DNA of 64,000 bases, taken from contig CAJVGD010000014.1 in assembly GCA_910890315.1 (NCBI GenBank), positions 310,001 to 374,000 of the forward strand, written 5' to 3'. Shown here one piece after another: positions 1-11,799 of this stretch (position 1 is its first letter; the number at the start of each line of letters is the position of its first letter). The stretch comes from Serendipita indica DSM 11827 (taxonomy: Eukaryota > Basidiomycota > Agaricomycetes > Sebacinales > Serendipitaceae). The notes beneath the pieces were generated by a model. That model ran no database searches, was not told the DNA's origin, and worked only from the letters and a program-made list of their open reading frames with translations. The position numbers and the translations under genes were made by a program.

Positions 1-1200
<1,200 letters not shown>

Positions 1201-1338
1201 TGTGAGATGCAGAGGTCGTGGTTGGGGTTCAAGATGCAAAACGACAAAGTGGGTACGCGTCTCTTTTACCAAAGTCAGCGCCATTTCCAGCATGTTCTCA
1301 CATATCATGTAATAACACAATAATATTCACGATGGATG

Positions 1339-2106
1339 CTAGGAACCAGCAAAAAATCGAACTCCGTCCCCCTCACCGCTTTCAATGATCTGCGCTCGGT
1401 TCGTCTTGGTCAAGATATCAATGGCCCGTTTGAGGAGCGGCGTTGGAATGTCACTGAGCTCGGAAGGAAGAGAAGGAGCCTGGATCTCGTAAAAGGTCAT
1501 GATGGTGTTTAGCTGGCCCGTCGAGACGGCCTATAGGCAGTCAGACGCATATAAACGATAAAAGTAAAGTACTGACCCAGCTGTGGAGGACCTCTGCCCA
1601 TTCTCCTGGCTTTCTCCAGTATAGTAGAACGCTATCATCCTGCCTCGGTGGCTCATACGTGGCCTGTCCCCTCGCCACCAGCATCTGGAGGAGCGTTCGG
1701 ACCTGCTGCTTTGTAAGGCGACCTAATGGCGTTCATAGTGTATTCAGACAGCCAAAGAGACTCACGATTTATCCTCTCGTTAATCAGCACTTCCTCCCAG
1801 TCCGAACCCGTCTTCTCCGCGTCATCCACAGTAAGTGTAAATAGCCGCCTGAAACGAGCGTAGGACAGTATTAATTGCACCCATTGATCATCTTGGGATA
1901 CTCTTGTTTTTGCAGCTGGTTGAAAACTGCCTGGATCAGCCAGAAACTCGACTTGGCCACCCAACGATACGGACCAGAAGAAAGGAGGGAATGCGTGTAT
2001 AGACGGAAGTTTGTATCCTAAAGATAAGCATTAGTTCCAAGTTTATCAAGAGCCATTCAAGCCTACCAGATGGCGCTAGATGAGTTTGGAGTTTGCGAGA
2101 CCCCAT
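1339..2106 (-). CDS. VPS25: ESCRT-II subunit Vps25
   Basis: Vps25 is the winged-helix subunit of ESCRT-II that links to ESCRT-III (Vps20) during sorting of ubiquitylated cargo into multivesicular bodies. The start (2104-2106) gives MGSRKLQTHLAPSGYKLPSI after removal of a 46-bp intron, then the PPFF N-terminal motif typical of the family. Diagnostic text follows: QWVQLILSYARFRRLFTLT, SDWEEVLINERINRESL, a TGQLNTIMTFYEI-like segment, LSDIPTPLLKRAIDILTKTN and the C-terminal SGEGDGVRFFAGS before TAG at 1339-1341. About 180-200 residues match the usual size. One intron near 1935-1985 has ambiguous boundaries, because the reading frame is open through it but the family alignment suggests splicing. 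Only 117 bp separate this start from the stop of the next gene upstream. Confidence 0.9.
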
Positions 2107-2223
2107 CGCAGAAGGGACAGAGTGGCTACTAACATGAACATCTAGAAGTCATTCTTCTAACAAACTCTGATACCGTTCTGAGAGCATCCATAAAGTACAA
2201 GGCAAATTGGCCCATATTTAGTA

Positions 2224-5200
2224 TCATCTCGCGCCTACGCTAGCATCATTCTGTTCCAAAAACGCATCAACTTCCGCCATCATACCCTCGTCATCTCCAG
2301 AAAGCTCGGCAAGGTCGCTATCATCCAAATCATCTTCATCTCCCGCCTCGTCGATAGCAAATGCTTGTCGATTCTCCATAACGGCGGCAGCCGCCGCGTT
2401 TGCCTTGGCCAGAGGAGAAACGTCCGTGAAGGGTGAAGGCAACACGGGGGCAGGTTTCAGTCCAGCGGATGTCGGAGGTACGAGAGGTGCCTTCTCCAAG
2501 TTGGACTGAGACGACATTGGCGACGCCGAGACTCCTGACGGGGTGCTCGATGTCGGGGTCGTCAAGCTGCTTTGTGACCTGAGTCGCTGCAAGTGACGTG
2601 TGGTCTCTTTCAATGGCTCTTGTAGTGCCAGGTTTCGCTCGTGTTGATTGATCGACGGCCGTACGGTGACCTGTACCCGTTCAGGAGGCTCCAGGCGATG
2701 CTCGACGGTGCTTACCTGATGCTTGCCAATGGCTTTGCCCATATCGTCGACGAAACTGTTGAAGATCTTCTTGTTATCATCCGTGACGAAGGAGGATAAG
2801 AAGCCTCCAACGTTGCCCAAGAGGCCAAGTCCTGTTTGACCTCGTGCAGCGCTCGAGTCTTCCACGGGTTGAAGTTTGAACGAACGCGGTAGGTCGACGT
2901 CAAAGAATGCCTCCAGTAACGGATCAGCCAGTACGACCATGCGAAAGGTCGCCCGGTTCAGGTATGGCTGGTTCGAAGGGAGTGAGGGTGCCAGCTCTGT
3001 GTTTGCCGAGACTTCGTTGGGAATAGGTGACATCTTTTCTCCTTCTTCAGGCAGTAAGGCGTCTCCATATTCAAAGGCATTGGTCATGAATCTACTGACG
3101 GTGCCTAAATACGCGTCACCGACCTCCGAACGGAATATGAACTGCAACATGTCAGCACTGATTCAAATATTATACAGTATCTCACCAAAAGTGACTCTGA
3201 TAGGACGAGGACCTCGTCCTTTGTTAGCCATCCGTCCTGATCTTTATCGTGTCTAGAATAGTGAGACACTTGAATCCTTGCGTGTTCGCACGTACAGTGT
3301 GAAGAACCACTCGATGCTTGACATCAGGTCATTGAACATGATACCATCAAGGCCATTAACAAGATCCTAAATGAGTGAGCAAGGAGATACATTTATCATG
3401 GTTCATACCTGGAACGAGAGGGCGCCATTGTGATTTATATCCCAGAAAAAGAAGAGTCTGTCCACAAACTCGTGTTCGGCTACCCGTCTTTCCACGCGTT
3501 CCTCGAGAGGATTGAGCCAGAATCAGAACATCGGAAGTCACACACCTGGAACCCGTTCGAGACGACGTATTCGTCCCTGGCCCATGTTGCAATCTCCGCC
3601 AGAAATATCCGAAACGTCTTGAGCTCTATCCGCGTCTCTGGCCTCTCCATCTCGTCGTCCGTCCCAGGAATCAAACGCTTTGTCATGACCGGTGGCGGGG
3701 GTGGAGCGACGACCAACGCCTTGAACAAGTTATCGTAAATGAGACCGATCTGGTCTTTGGAGAAGCGCCCAAACGATGATAGGTTTCGGATGGCAGCCCG
3801 CTTCGCAAACGACTCGATGCTGTGAACAATCTCGCCGCGATATCGTCGACGTTCATTTTCAATCATCTCGTCGTTGATGATAGAAAACTCTCGGAATGCG
3901 ACGAGAAGCAGCTCTTGGAACTTGATAATGGCACGGGACCGAGGGTCAGTGGCTTTTGGATGTGCCGATTCACCGAGTGAAGCAAAGTACTCTCTCATCA
4001 GGCTTATGCAGGTGTTAGTCGCCTTTTTGACGATTGAAAGCGGGCATACCTTATAAAGGCACCATCATCCTGGATGGATAGGAGCTTCTCGCCATTTATT
4101 TTGAGAATTGCTGCACAAATCAGGAAGAGTCTCGTCAAATATGACGACGGGCGTACCAAGACTGCTATCGTGAGCAAGTTACAAGAGACAGCTCAAAGAA
4201 ACATACCCGACTTGGAAAAGCACCTTGGGACCCATGCAAAAGAAACAATCCACAATGCGAAACGCGAAGATCATAGGCATGCTGTTTATAAACCTAGGAC
4301 AAAGTATAAGCTCAGGAATCATGTACTCCAAAGGCTTACAAGCTGAGGAACCAAGGAAGTGAAGCTACGGAAAGTTGCACATCGACGTCGTGAAAGTGAT
4401 CGTGAATCATGGGTAGACATCGTTGTACGAGGGACTCGAAAACTCGCTGGTCCAGGAGGGTGCCATACATCGACGGGCTAGCGTAATTAGCTTCGGAATT
4501 GTAACAAGAAATAATCAAACCTGTAGTAGCCTGGTAGTAGCCTATCACATAGCACCTCCAGGAGCCAGAAAGCCTGCTCTTCTGACATATAACTAGATAG
4601 ATATCAGCGCTATTGTAGTCAGCGAAGATCAGACGTACATTAAAAGGGCCGCTGTTAGAATGTTCATGGCCTGGCAGTAACCGAGCTCTGGGTTCTTCCA
4701 GCTGTACGCCGTTAAAACCCTCCGAAGTGTTGCAATACCCTTTTCGTCTTGGTATCCAGAATACTCCGGTAAACTTCGATTCAGATCCTTTTCAATCTCC
4801 TCTGTGCTAGTACTGGTTTTGCCGGCATTGTCACGTAAAATCTTCTCGTACACTCCAGGATTGGAGAAGCGAAGGAATATTGAGCCGGAGAGAGTCTCCC
4901 ATAGTTCTCCACGAAGTCTATTTGGGAGGCCAACTTGCACAAGTCGCGTACAATGAGGATAGCGGAGAAGAGTGAGATTTCGCCCATGAGCTACCGACGT
5001 CGATCAGCCACGAGAAACAATGAGCAAGTCAAACTACCTCGTAGGTATGTCGTCCAGAGTTTGAGTTTGGACCCCTCCCGAAGTCTGTGCGCTCAGTCAG
5101 ACTATGACGAGGTAAGCGCGCGGCATACTTTTTCGCGTCGCCTGGAAACTTGAACGTGAGGCCGAGTCCACCATGATAAGTAGTCTTTGCGAGCGCATTC

Positions 5201-5857
5201 CCATCGCCACCTTCGGTCATTATACTTCCGTCTTCTCGCTCGTTGTCTGCTTCGGGATTCGAGACGGGGATGAGGACTTCTGAATAGCACGTCTTGACAA
5301 ACTGCTTGACTTGTTTCATCCGACCGAGATCGAGCTGTATCTTGAGCGCATCTCGAAGGTTTGCACAGAATGCGTCTGCGGTCGATCGAAGCGCGGTTAG
5401 CTGAATCTGTTCATCCATTAGTAAATGCATGGTAGAGCTATTATCCGTACATTTAGACGCATCCCATGCCACAGCATGAGACCGAGTTCAAAGACGCCGG
5501 CGCGACCATGGTTTACTCTTTCGACGCGTCGAATTGCAGAGAGTGGCATTGTCATCTTGACAGACCGTCTATCCAGCGAGACGAAGCAGAGATACGGCGG
5601 CAGTAGATACAGCTTGCCGGCCTGGAATCGACAACACGCAACGAATGATCAGCTGCAGAACTTTCAAGAGAATCTAAGCATACATAACTGTCCTCCTGAC
5701 CCTCGTTGAGCATCAGTACAGCGTTAATCTCGAACCGATAATCCGTTGGGCCAACATCTTCCGGCGGCGGGTTTGGTGGCAGCGAGAAGAAGAGTCGCTG
5801 AGCTTGCTCCTTGGTCGGTTCTTTGAAATTTCTAAGGTGTGTAGAGATGGTGGCCAT
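2224..5857 (-). CDS. GRAM/TBC/EF-hand Rab GTPase-activating protein (Gyp2/Mdr1, TBC1D9 class)
   Basis: Predicted GTPase-activating protein for a Rab GTPase in membrane traffic. The first exon starts at 5857 (MATISTHLRNFKEPTKEQAQ). It is followed by a GRAM segment (AGKLYLLPPYLCFVSLDRRS, then MTMPLSAIRRVERVNHGRAG). The TBC domain lies around 4.3-5.0 kb, with GLPNRLRGELWE, the catalytic arginine in IEKDLNRSLPE and the glutamine finger in GYCQAMN. Around 3.2-3.3 kb an EF-hand-like loop reads HDKDQDGWLTKDEVLVL. The last exon is Ser/Thr/Pro-rich and ends in an acidic tail (EAGDEDDLDDSDLAELSGDD). Domain order GRAM-TBC-EF-hand matches yeast Mdr1/Gyp2 and animal TBC1D9. Many short introns interrupt the gene. 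The target Rab cannot be named from sequence. Exon boundaries are approximate; the domain call is strong. Confidence 0.9.
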
Positions 5858-5953
5858 TCCTCGTCCTGGTGGCTCTCAAGCCTCTGAGTGGCTGTGCGCC
5901 AAATACTTAGGTCGGAACAAGGGTAAATCAAACGAGACTGTACAAGGTTTATG

Positions 5954-7475
5954 CTAAAACTCGAAATCATCATCCCCAGGTTCTTCTACGTCCGAATCTC
6001 CAAACATCTCCTCCAGAAAGTTGAGACATCCGGGTCCACACCCGCGATACTGCAGAGGCACCCTCCCGCCAGTGTCGGCTGCACCAATCTTCTTAACCCA
6101 GCGATAACGAATCTCCGCTGGTGCTATAAACGTCTTGCGTACGCCAACGCCATGCTCCTTGTTGGGACACACCGAATATCGCAAGTCATACTGAGGATCG
6201 TTCTCCTCGGGTCGTTTGCGGGGTGCCAAGGGATCCATCATCAGCGAGGTCTCCAAGTCTCTGGGATTGGAGACAGTGGTGGGCTTGCATGTCGCGGCAA
6301 AGTATTTGATGTAGTGAGTCCCTACCGAGTTTGCTGTGCTGGATTCCATTTCGTCCATGACGGTTTTAGAGCTTCCACTGTTAAAGGAGAGCAGAATCCG
6401 CACGCAAAGCTCCGCCAACGAAGGGACGAGAAAGTTTGTCTCGAGCAGTGAGAGGATACTCTTCTCTGCGCTCTTCTCCTCGGTGCACTCCAGCCACTTA
6501 TTCGGGTGGAGGTTAAGAGATTTGAGAGGGAGCTTTTCAATCTCAGATGGGAGGAACTGGAGCTGGTTACCTCCGACCAAGAGCTCAGAAAGGTTTCGTA
6601 ATGCGCCTATGGCAGGCGGAAGCACCTTGAGGCGGTTGTTTCCTGTAGCAGAAGATGAGATATCGATCAAACAGTCTGAAACACGTACGGAGTGCAAGAA
6701 CAGTCAGGTTTTCAACTCTGAATAATTCTGATGGGAGCGTGGCGATTTGATTGCCCGATAGATACAGTTGCACGGGGGTCATGCCAGGTTTGGCATTGTT
6801 ACTTATGCTAATCGCCGTGGTACTGACTCTCTGAATTTGGCGGGTGGGTCCCGGCGAGTTTGTTGGGAGCGAATGGGTCCTGGCGACGGATGGTGAAGGC
6901 GGACTGAGCGGCGCGAGTCGCACGATATTAGCTAGACTCGCAACCTCTGGGGAGATAAATGTCAATCCCGAATTGCTGAGCAAGCTGTCAGTGTTGGTTC
7001 AAGTTCCGTCCGCGACAACTCACCTCAATTCGACACCAGTCTCGCCCACCTCGTCCACGAGCTGTGAGATCGCAGTACTCCAAATCCTCTCCTCCTTTTC
7101 GTACAGAGACTCCCTGACTGGACTTCTAGGTACCACGGATTTGTAGGCAGGAGGGGTGATGTTGCCAAACGCTGGGGGGCTGCTACTCGTTGGGAATATC
7201 CCGCTCCCAAAGGGACTGCTTGGGTGTACATAATCCGTCTGTCTCTGTCGTTTTCGGTGGATTGGGCTTGAATTTGGGGAATCTGCTGGACTCCTATTAC
7301 GACGTTTCTTGGCTCCCAGCGCCTCTGAAGGTGGGATCCACGTTTCTGTTCGCCTTGTAGTAGATATTGCTGCAAACGGGTCCAGCACTCTTGAGGAACA
7401 TGGGGAAGATGGACCCGACGAAGGGGCGGGTGAGGAAGAAGGGGGTAAGTTGTCCATTGCGTTCTTAGACCACAT
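5954..7475 (-). CDS. Leucine-rich repeat protein with Ser/Pro-rich N-terminus
   Basis: The N-terminal ~130 residues are Ser/Pro-rich with basic patches (GAKKRRNRSP, HRKRQRQ), suggesting a nuclear localisation signal. Next comes QLYLSGNQIATLPSELFRVE, followed after an intron by NNRLKVLPPAIGALRNLSEL and NQLQFLPSEIEKLPLKSLNL; these are canonical LxxLxLxxNxLxxLP leucine-rich repeats. A conserved C-terminal domain follows (PSLAELCVRILL, YDLRYSVCPNKEHG with Cys, RYRWVKKIGAADTG, PLQYRGCGPGCLNFLEEMF), ending in an acidic tail before TAG at 5954-5956. Similar LRR proteins of unknown role exist in many fungi, and I cannot assign a function. The start is ATG 7475 or, in frame and equally plausible, ATG 7457 (MDNLPPSSS). 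The gene is divergent from the F-box gene, with 262 bp between start codons. Confidence 0.82.
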
Positions 7476-7737
7476 TCGCCCGCTCTTGATTGAGTTATGG
7501 AGATGCTATTCAGGATCCCTAAACTCGTTGGAAAGTTCTGCTTCGAAGGAAGAACCTTGAAACGCAATTCCACCCGCGCCTCATGACCACACAGTTTACA
7601 AATGCAAAGCTCTGCGGGCACATTTCGTCAGTTACCCTGCTTGTCGAAAATAATTGTGACCGTTGGGCGTACACAGACTCGTTGCGTGGGTTTCTCAACT
7701 TGCTCTCTCCCAATTTCTCGTTGTCTACTCGTCCACC

Positions 7738-9603
7738 ATGGATCCAATCATAGTTATTGAAAATCAACCTCTTACATCACAGCAGTATGATTTACTCGCC
7801 CAGATCGAACAAGCTGCTGCGGGATGTGCCGGCAATTCGGATGAGATTAGCCACGTGTTGCTCCAAGAATACAATCTTGCTACAAGAGAGGCTAATAATG
7901 CTTGGGAGGCGGCAAAGCCATCAATTAATAGGCTCCCTTCCGAGATCTTGATGCGGATATTTCACGCAGGACGTGGGCTAGTGGGAGAACAACAATTTCA
8001 TGGGTTCCTTCTCAATGCCATCAATGTGTGCCAGCAATGGATGTCTATACTAGTGGAGAACGCAGTGTTTTGGACTACAGTCATTGTTGATGATAAGATG
8101 GAAGACTTGGAGGCAACTATAGCGACAGTCCTTGTGCTATCAAAGAATTTGCCGCTGAATCTGGATTATAAAAGGGGCTCTTACAGTATCAACCTCGTGG
8201 CGCCCCTCATCCGCCCACATCTTCATCGTATTCGTCGGCTTATGGTAGCAGAAGGAGAATGCAGATCCAACGAGGATGTCTTCATTCCAAATTGTGTCTT
8301 CGTTGCTTTGCAGGATGTCCAAATCAACAGCACAATAATCAACGCGCAAGAGTTCTTATTGATTCAGCCAAAGTTGGCGCAGTATGCGTCTTTAGCTAAA
8401 GATACAGGATTGGTCCACCTCATCGTAGATGAAACTCGATTGAAAGACGTAGAACTTTGGTATTTTCATTTGTCTCAGCTCCAGCGGCTCGACAACTTGG
8501 AGGGTGTAAAGCGGGTGACTCTTGCCTGGCCTAATGCAGTGTCCTCTGACTGGACGGAAAACAGGACACCGTTAAAATGGAGTTCATTCTCTGCATACGG
8601 GATGGAGTGGAAAATCGTCCGGAATATCATTCAGCGGTGTACAAATTACGTTGTCGAACTTGATATGGAGATCAATGTCCACGATACTGAGAAGTTTCTG
8701 CGCTCTCTCGAAGCATTGATACGCCTCGAAACACTAAGCGTGTCTCTCATCGAAGCTCGTGGATCCCTCAGACCCTTCAAACAACCCGGTGTTCTCGCTC
8801 GTCCTCTTCCGATGCTGCGTACAATTAGGCTCCGGTTGAATACAATGCTTACCCTGGCGGAAGACACCATATCAATCTGCGATGCTTTCATCCGCAGAGG
8901 ATGTTATATTCATCACCTTTACATAGCAGGGTTTCCCAATTATATGGTCTCTTCTCAGTCACTTAAAGGGCTCGATCACCTTCGTTCTCTCAAATTGAGC
9001 GATAGCAAAATCCAAATCGACGATCCCCAGCCTCTGGAATTTCCTCTCCTTGGAACATTAGGGATCGAGTGTCCAATTTCGACTCTGTGGCTCTTCAATA
9101 ATCCATCAGTGAGACGTCTTCAGTTTTCCATTGACGCCGATGAATGGTCTCCGAGTCATAATTTGCCACTTCTTATCCTCTCTGACGAACAATGGCCTAA
9201 CCTGAAGAGCCTCAGCATCTCACTACTGACAAGGCGATATGCCATACTCACTGTTCAGCTCAGACTCTCGAACCTCCATGAGCTCATTGCATCAGGAGAT
9301 GCCCTTGTCGCTGGCATATGTTATAATATGGCCTTGTACCCGGAGAGTTTACCGCTCCTCCAAGATTTACGTCTTTGGACGGCACCGGAATGGGATATCC
9401 TATTTATTCTGCTTGAAAGGCGGAACTTTGTGCGACTTCAGGGCGTTCGGCCAATCAAGCGGATTACATTGTATCGGTTGATTCCAGAGCATATGCAGCT
9501 AGCGATCTCTATGCTCCTTGGGGGATATATTGTCACACGACCCCCTACCTACGAGTTATCGCGTCAAGCGATATCCAAAATCCTTATAGATCCTAATACG
9601 TGA
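7738..9603 (+). CDS. F-box/LRR-like protein of the agaricomycete expanded class
   Basis: A single long reading frame of about 620 residues starts at ATG 7738 in a good context (TCCACCATGG). An upstream in-frame TTG exists but no earlier ATG. Residues 60-75 contain NRLPSEILMRIFHAGRG, the F-box core seen in basidiomycete F-box proteins. The rest is a string of irregular leucine-rich segments (for example LDHLRSLKLSDSKIQ, FPLLGTLGIECP). Such proteins usually act as substrate receptors of SCF ubiquitin ligases via Skp1; the substrate is unknown. The frame ends at TGA 9601-9603, but this TGA overlaps a perfect donor (GTGAGT at 9600-9605), so the true protein may continue into the downstream exon described at 9629-9932. 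No signal peptide or membrane segment is seen. Confidence 0.85.
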   Translation: MDPIIVIENQPLTSQQYDLLAQIEQAAAGCAGNSDEISHVLLQEYNLATREANNAWEAAKPSINRLPSEILMRIFHAGRGLVGEQQFHGFLLNAINVCQQWMSILVENAVFWTTVIVDDKMEDLEATIATVLVLSKNLPLNLDYKRGSYSINLVAPLIRPHLHRIRRLMVAEGECRSNEDVFIPNCVFVALQDVQINSTIINAQEFLLIQPKLAQYASLAKDTGLVHLIVDETRLKDVELWYFHLSQLQRLDNLEGVKRVTLAWPNAVSSDWTENRTPLKWSSFSAYGMEWKIVRNIIQRCTNYVVELDMEINVHDTEKFLRSLEALIRLETLSVSLIEARGSLRPFKQPGVLARPLPMLRTIRLRLNTMLTLAEDTISICDAFIRRGCYIHHLYIAGFPNYMVSSQSLKGLDHLRSLKLSDSKIQIDDPQPLEFPLLGTLGIECPISTLWLFNNPSVRRLQFSIDADEWSPSHNLPLLILSDEQWPNLKSLSISLLTRRYAILTVQLRLSNLHELIASGDALVAGICYNMALYPESLPLLQDLRLWTAPEWDILFILLERRNFVRLQGVRPIKRITLYRLIPEHMQLAISMLLGGYIVTRPPTYELSRQAISKILIDPNT

Positions 9604-9628
9604 GTAATGTTATCTGACTCTCGCGCAG

Positions 9629-9932
9629 CTTATGCTTATACTCAGGTAGCCCGGCATGCATCGAGTGTATACTTCACCTCGCTTGCTGTCCTCTGAACCT
9701 CGGGAAACAGGTTTTAGAAAGCGCAAAGGAGCTCATAGACACCAGCCACCAGACAGGGTATTATCCTAGCTCTGTGGGCGAGGTATTGGCCACTTGGCCC
9801 GAGCGTTACAATCGCTGGATAGAGATTTTTTCAGGAGAATTTGAACGGTATACAAATTGTTGCGCATCTTTTCCTCTGGAGATTACTCCTTACTCCGTCC
9901 TGAACTTTGGATCCTTCCTTGGTGGTAATTAG
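9629..9932 (+). other. Possible 3' exon of the F-box gene
   Basis: Splicing the GTGAGT donor at 9600 to the acceptor ending at 9628 (CTCGCGCAG) joins in frame to 100 open codons that end at TAG 9930-9932. The peptide includes SPACIECILHLACCPLNLGK and WPERYNRWIEIFSGEFERY. The long open frame and clean splice signals favour real coding sequence, but the intron would be only 29 bp, far below the 45-60 bp norm of this window. Alternatives are read-through sequence, or a frame altered by a small deletion that shortened the intron. Confidence 0.4.
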
Positions 9933-10816
9933 TCCGTTCAAATGTTGTATATCACCTTGTGTTTACAAAGAGCTCGATTGGTCCTTTTAGTGGTTCATAT
10001 TCCAGTGGTTCTCGCTCACAGCTGATGATGGACACTCATATTTGGTGATTGCCTCCAATTAGTCGCAGAAGGTGCCTCTGTGAGTATGTGGGCGGAAAAG
10101 ATAGGATCCCCAATGATTTTGGGTTAGAGAACATCTAGTTGAGCTCACCTCGCCTTGTTGCATCGAGACCTTGTATATACAATCAAGACGACATTATTTG
10201 TCTTCCTATAATGACTTGAAGGAACTTCCTCATCCAGTCAGAGAATAGGATGGTATTCAGTTTGGTATGATTCCAGTATATTTATCGGGGGCATTGGTTT
10301 GCTCCCAATAAAGCGCTCAATTTTCTGATCTGCAGTCGAGCAATGGTACACAGATGTACACATAAACTTCAAGGAATGAGCTTGAATCTGTGCTTGCCAT
10401 TTCAGATCCAGCAAGGTGGCGATTCTTCTCCTTTCCAACATCGTCCAACGATTTCAACCGATGACCACTACAAATCTATTTATATCAAGATGTGATACAC
10501 GTGACAGTTCTCTCTTTATCTACCAAAGGATCACGGTATTTTTGCGGCCCGCAGAGGCTTGAAGAATGTGTCATGCTGTAGATCCTGATCCGATCATGTT
10601 ACTATTTCATAAGTCACGGTGGAATATCACTGACCTTCATCCTCTGATCGCCGACATCACGCCGTCGATATCGGTAGTTGTTGAGATCCAAATGGCTTCC
10701 CTCGGGGCCAAGATGTTCTACCCGACATTATGGATGTTATAAATCCCTGTGAGGTTTTAACACCGGCCAGCGCCCTGTCGCATTGCTGTGTCTGCAATCC
10801 TCAGAATCAGGTCGAC
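9933..10816. other. Intergenic, no gene recognised
   Basis: No convincing coding frame is seen on either strand. The only short open frame (minus strand, about 10.24-10.44 kb) lacks splice or homology support. A TATAAAT element at 10738-10744 lies 73 bp before the next start codon and is listed separately. Confidence 0.6.
10738..10744 (+). promoter_or_regulatory. TATA-like element upstream of secreted protein A
   Basis: TATAAAT sits 73 bp upstream of the ATG at 10817. Paralogue B also has a TATA-type stretch just upstream of its start. Function is inferred from position only. Confidence 0.4.
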
Positions 10817-11642
10817 ATGGTTCATGTCCCTAGCCTCTCATTCATTACTTCTCTGGCTGCGCTTTTCGGGCTGGTCGATGCTTGCTCAATGACTACGGTC
10901 AGCTCGACGACAAATTATGTCCGTGCGACACCGACTACGAAGCCAATTTCGTACACCACTCCTCCTCCTCCGAGCACAACCAGCTGTAGTGGCTACCTGT
11001 GGTGAGTTTTTCGCACCGTTCATGACTTTGGCTAAGGAACGATGCAAGTCCAACAGCCTGTGTGCCCACGACGACACGAGTAACCAATTATCTTTGCGAC
11101 GTCGATTGTCTCGGAAAGTCGACGGTCACTTCAACCATCACAGTCTTTGATCCTCCAGTGACAACTTCCATCCTTTGCGGGCCAAGGTACAAGCGTTTCC
11201 TTGCCCATGATGAAGAACCAGTACTTGAGAAGCGCCAGACGTGAGTAAATTTGCATAAAGGTGGTGTGCAAATCGTACTCATAGTCAATCCAGGTGTTCC
11301 AGTGGACCATGGTTTACGACCTCCAGCGAACTTCCGTGCACGGCCTGCAGCCAGTATTCGCCTACCACTTCTGTGACAAAACGGATGCCCGTCAGTACAG
11401 TCACGCTAATTGCGCCATGCATGACAACGGCAACTTCCACGTCGACCAAGAGACCTACGTCCACCATGTAAGTGATACCAGAGTAGAGACGCGTAGTTGA
11501 CCCCGTAGATAGCCCTTTGCCAACGGTGTATCCGTGCTTTTGGGTGTGCACAAACTCTGTCACGCGCACGACCTATTATGCCACTGCGACACCTGCACCC
11601 GGATGGGATTGGTGTGGACAAGCTTGCCCTGCCGCCAAATGA
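10817..11642 (+). CDS. Small secreted Cys- and Ser/Thr-rich protein, family copy A
   Basis: I do not recognise this family. My gene model has four exons: 10817-11001, 11049-11240, 11294-11467 and 11513-11642. All three introns (47, 53 and 45 bp) are phase 2, and the product is about 225 residues. Exon 1 encodes a signal peptide (hydrophobic IT SLAALFGLVDA) followed by Cys and Thr-rich text. Exon 2 carries TNYLCDVDCLGKSTVTSTIT and ends in DEEPVLEKRQT, a Lys-Arg site of Kex2 type. Exon 3 begins CSSGP and has LPCTACSQYSPTTSVTK. Exon 4 has PCFWVCTNSVTRTTYYAT and a C-terminal GWDWCGQAC. The same exon-by-exon layout recurs in copies B (28.8-29.6 kb) and C (30.2-31.1 kb), which supports the model. 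The gene is convergent with a Gfo/Idh/MocA gene 157 bp away. Likely extracellular, possibly proteolytically matured; function unknown. Confidence 0.75.
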
Positions 11643-11799
11643 TCCCAAGGCTGTCAACATTTGTCGCTGATTAGTGAAATCAGTCCAAGTCTCAGATTGA
11701 TAAGTGATCTGGATGATTTCATCTTATACAAGACTGCGTATAACGAATAAGTGACGGCTGTTCGTTCATATAGCTGGAGTCGACCCGAATGCTCGACGT

